From assembly GCA_023229645.1 (NCBI GenBank), contig JALNYU010000006.1, positions 141,621 through 205,620 on the forward strand: DNA of 64,000 nucleotides, read 5' to 3'. Shown one piece after another: positions 61,720 through 64,000 of this stretch (its first letter is position 1; each line of letters starts with the position of its first letter). The translations under genes and the position numbers were made by a program. Origin of the DNA: Nevskia sp. GTDB lineage: Bacteria; Pseudomonadota; Gammaproteobacteria; Nevskiales; Nevskiaceae. The notes under the pieces are model-generated. The model was not told where the DNA came from and made no database searches. It saw only the letters and a list, made by a program, of their open reading frames with translations.

Positions 61720-62469
61720 ATGACCGCACCGATACTGCTGCTCTCGGATTTGCACCTGCCGAATACGCCGTCGCCACTGCGCACGGCGTTCTTGGCGTTT
61801 CTCACAGGCCCAGCGCGGCAAGCCGCAGCCGTCTATATCCTCGGCGACTTATTTGAGTACTGGATTGGCGACGCCGAAGGCCTGCGCGAATACGCCCCCG
61901 AGGCCGCGGCGCTGAAGGCGCTCGGCAGCAGCGGCGTAACGGTGTACTTCATGGCCGGCAACCGTGATTTCCTAGTCGGCAAGAAATTCGCCGCAGCCGC
62001 CGGCCTGCAGCTATTACCGGACCCGTATCGGCTGGACCTCGGCGGCATCCCCACCCTGCTATCGCACGGCGATTTGTTCTGCACCGAAGACCGCGCGTAT
62101 CAGCGTTGGCGTCGCTTCTCCCGTAATCGCATGACACAGGCCATTTATCGCCGGCTACCGGAGTCTTGGCGGCGCTACGTTGCTGGCGCGGCCCGTGGCC
62201 AACCTGAAGGCGCGGCGCGGCGCAACAAACCCGAAGCGATCTTGGATGTTGTCGATGCCGATGTCCGCGCCGCATTCGCGGCGTACGCCGTGCCACGCCT
62301 GATTCACGGCCATACCCATCGCCCCGCGCACCACACACTGCAAATCAACGGTCACAATGCCGAACGCTGGGTGCTCGCTGACTGGCGCCCGGGCAATTAC
62401 GAGTATGTCGTAATCGACTCCAACGGATTCCAACGCCGTAATTTTTCGGCGACTGGAAACGCGGAATGA
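61720..62469 (+). CDS. lpxH: UDP-2,3-diacylglucosamine diphosphatase
   Basis: The 249-residue metallophosphoesterase makes lipid X in lipid A synthesis. The metal motifs are SDLHL, GDLFEYWIGD, GNRDFL, SHGDLF and HGHTHRP. A GTG at 61705 is also open, but the ATG at 61720 (MTAPILLLSDLHL) matches LpxH starts; neither has a good ribosome binding site. It overlaps the next ORF by ATGA. Confidence 0.93.
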   Translation: MTAPILLLSDLHLPNTPSPLRTAFLAFLTGPARQAAAVYILGDLFEYWIGDAEGLREYAPEAAALKALGSSGVTVYFMAGNRDFLVGKKFAAAAGLQLLPDPYRLDLGGIPTLLSHGDLFCTEDRAYQRWRRFSRNRMTQAIYRRLPESWRRYVAGAARGQPEGAARRNKPEAILDVVDADVRAAFAAYAVPRLIHGHTHRPAHHTLQINGHNAERWVLADWRPGNYEYVVIDSNGFQRRNFSATGNAE

Positions 62470-62738
62470 ACGATTACCAATGCTGGCGTTCGCTACGCGA
62501 GTTGGACGAGAACGCAGGATGCGCCAAAGGCAGCGCGTTTCGCGCATTCAAGCGTCTATCACCGACGTTACGCGAGGGCCAAGACTTCGTCGTGCTTGAC
62601 ACGCAGCAGCAGTCAACAATGGTCACCACGCTGCAAGCTGAGCAGCGGCTGTATCGCAGTTCCGTACATCCAGTATTGCTTTCACCCCAATGCGCGGAGC
62701 GCGTCGCGGCACAGCTCGGCGTTGAATTAGACAAGTAA
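62466..62738 (+). CDS. Uncharacterised protein coupled to lpxH
   Basis: A 90-residue soluble protein whose ATG overlaps the lpxH stop (ATGA). It contains CWRSLRELDENAG and VHPVLLSPQCAERVAAQL and two cysteines. I do not recognise a domain. Tight coupling to lpxH makes it a real gene. A role in lipid A synthesis is only suggested by position. Confidence 0.65.
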   Translation: MNDYQCWRSLRELDENAGCAKGSAFRAFKRLSPTLREGQDFVVLDTQQQSTMVTTLQAEQRLYRSSVHPVLLSPQCAERVAAQLGVELDK

Positions 62739-62849
62739 GGTACGTTACTCAATGCTTGGCTTTTAGGATTGGAGAGGTAAGCCTTCTTACTAGAATTGCC
62801 GTATTTCGCCCCGGCAGTTACGATCAACCCTTACTTTTCGGAGCAGTTC

Positions 62850-63167
62850 ATGAGCGTACTCGAAGTCATCAAAAAACTACCGGCCGCATTCAACGCCGCT
62901 GACGCAGCCGACGTGGAATGCGTGCTGCAATTCAATACCAGCACGCCGGCCTACGCGACGATCAAAGGCGGCGCGTGCAGCGTCAATGAAGGCAGCGCCG
63001 CTGCCGCCGACGTAACGCTAACGATCGAAGACGAAGACTTCATCGCCCTAATGAAAGGCGAACTGAATGGCATGACCGCATTCATGACCGGCAAGCTGCA
63101 AATCGAGGGCGATCTCATGCTCGCCCAGCGCGTTACCGGCTTCTTCGATACGTCGAAACTTGGCTGA
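62850..63167 (+). CDS. SCP2 sterol-binding domain protein
   Basis: The 105-residue single-domain SCP2 protein has the pattern VLQFNTSTPAYATIKGG...VTLTIEDEDFIALMKGELNGMTAFMTGKL, split as in the family; such proteins bind lipids or hydrophobic cofactors. The start at 62850 has a GGAG site. The end overlaps rsmJ by 8 bases. Confidence 0.9.
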   Translation: MSVLEVIKKLPAAFNAADAADVECVLQFNTSTPAYATIKGGACSVNEGSAAAADVTLTIEDEDFIALMKGELNGMTAFMTGKLQIEGDLMLAQRVTGFFDTSKLG

Positions 63168-63936
63168 GCCGCCGACCGCTTCTGCTATCCCCCTAACCCC
63201 GGCCATGGACGGCCGGGGTTATTCGTTTGCGCTGGAAACCATTACCGGGCGCGACGGCGAGCGAACCGTGCTGCGCGCGTTGCACCGCCCGAACTACGGC
63301 CCTATCGACGCTGATTGGACCGGCAGCGAACTCGCCCGCCGTATCGCCGGGGGTAAGCGCCAGCCGCTGTCGCGAGCGGTCGGCCTGCACAAACACGCGG
63401 CTGGCGAGCCGTCCCTGCACGTGCTCGACGCCACCGCCGGTCTCGGCCGTGATGGCTTCACGCTCGCCGCATTAGGCGCCCGCGTAACGCTCTCAGAACG
63501 TAATAGCCACGTCTGCGCCCTGCTACGTGACGCTCAACGCCGCGCGGCTGATCAACCTGCAACGCGGGCGGCCGCGGAACGGATCGACGTCGTCGAAGCC
63601 GACACACTCGGCTTATTCGGCAGTGAGCACAGCCGTCACTGGGACGTGATCTACCTCGACCCGATGTACCCCGACGAAGGCAAAGCCGCATTGCCCTCAA
63701 AGGAAATGCAAATCCTCCGCGACCTAACCGGCGGCGACCCCGATGCAGACGAACTCCTCGCCCCCGCCCTACACTGCGCCCGGCTCCGCGTCGTCGTAAA
63801 GCGGCCGATAAAAGCCGAATGGCTAGCGAGCGCCGAACCATCAATGAGCATCACCGGCACCCAACTCCGTTTTGACGTCTACCTCAAAAGCGCAATCCGC
63901 TCGATCCTGCCGGTGCAGGATTTTCATATGCCTTAG
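63160..63936 (+). CDS. rsmJ: 16S rRNA (guanine1516-N2)-methyltransferase
   Basis: A SAM-dependent methyltransferase with motif I DATAGLGRDGF, motif IV YLDPMYPDEGKAALPSKEM and the KRP motif RVVVKRP, all typical of RsmJ, which methylates G1516 of 16S rRNA. The TTG at 63160 gives 258 residues and overlaps the SCP2 gene; the ATG at 63205 gives 243. Neither has a clear ribosome binding site, so the start is uncertain. RsmJ is mainly found in gammaproteobacteria. Confidence 0.9.
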   Translation: MAEPPTASAIPLTPAMDGRGYSFALETITGRDGERTVLRALHRPNYGPIDADWTGSELARRIAGGKRQPLSRAVGLHKHAAGEPSLHVLDATAGLGRDGFTLAALGARVTLSERNSHVCALLRDAQRRAADQPATRAAAERIDVVEADTLGLFGSEHSRHWDVIYLDPMYPDEGKAALPSKEMQILRDLTGGDPDADELLAPALHCARLRVVVKRPIKAEWLASAEPSMSITGTQLRFDVYLKSAIRSILPVQDFHMP

Positions 63937-64000
63937 TCGCGGTACTAAGTGACTGCATTTCAGGATTGGAAGATTTTAGAAGCTGGCGTGTGGTGGCTTG

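Overview
The window looks like the chromosome of a Gram-negative, respiring, motile proteobacterium. It carries a TonB-dependent receptor, lpxH, a System I cytochrome c maturation set, a cbb3 oxidase, 2-oxoglutarate dehydrogenase and a GreB-like factor. RsmJ, KgtP-like and YjfB-like genes, together with CIRCE control of groESL, point to a gammaproteobacterium outside the enterics (Xanthomonadales/Nevskiales-like). The fds operon is also common in betaproteobacteria, so this placement is tentative. I see no tRNA, rRNA, insertion sequence, prophage or CRISPR array.

Layout. 1-5.3 kb (minus): gene start cut by the window edge, EamA exporter, M48 protease, TonB receptor, LOG-family hydrolase. 5.4-10.5 kb (minus): galU, sucA, sucB. 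10.5-11.2 kb: AT-rich gap with three hairpins. 11.2-18.7 kb (minus): ccmABCDEFGHI, split between ccmB and ccmC by a plus-strand HTH-only OxyR-like gene. 18.9-28.9 kb: folD, then a ModE/PBP-type regulator divergent from an OFA transporter and fdsGBA-fdhD-fdsD, which form an NAD-linked molybdenum formate dehydrogenase module. 29.4-32.8 kb: orphan PAS histidine kinase, convergent YggN-like lipoprotein, GreB-like factor. 33-40.6 kb: ccoNOQP-ccoG-(short ccoH-like)-ccoI-ccoS and an unknown Cys-containing ORF, behind an FNR-type box. 40.8-46.6 kb: tauABCD converging on a PanE-like/KgtP-like pair. 46.7-51 kb: YjfB-like motility gene with a sigma-28-like promoter, then an unfamiliar exported-protein trio. 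51-53.2 kb: groESL with CIRCE. 53.5-58.8 kb: MacB-type exporter operon behind a sigma-54-like promoter and upstream palindromes. 58.8-64 kb: orphan solute-binding protein, dusA, cyclophilin, lpxH, a 90-aa ORF, SCP2-domain protein, rsmJ.

How it works together. Formate dehydrogenase and the 2-oxoglutarate dehydrogenase E1/E2 supply NADH. The ccm system attaches haem to CcoO and CcoP, and CcoI/CcoG/CcoS assemble the high-affinity oxidase for low-oxygen respiration. TauABCD gives sulfur from taurine at the cost of 2-oxoglutarate, the presumed substrate of the neighbouring KgtP-like permease.

The least familiar parts are (i) the trio at 47163-50966, where two small exported proteins with cupin-like ends lacking the metal histidine flank a large lipoprotein with Ig-like repeats and a PQQ-type propeller; (ii) the sigma-54-like exporter operon with enhancer-like palindromes; (iii) small anomalies in the cco operon: a 17-codon coupling ORF, a Cys-rich CcoQ tail, a 60-aa CcoH-like protein and an extra Cys-containing ORF.
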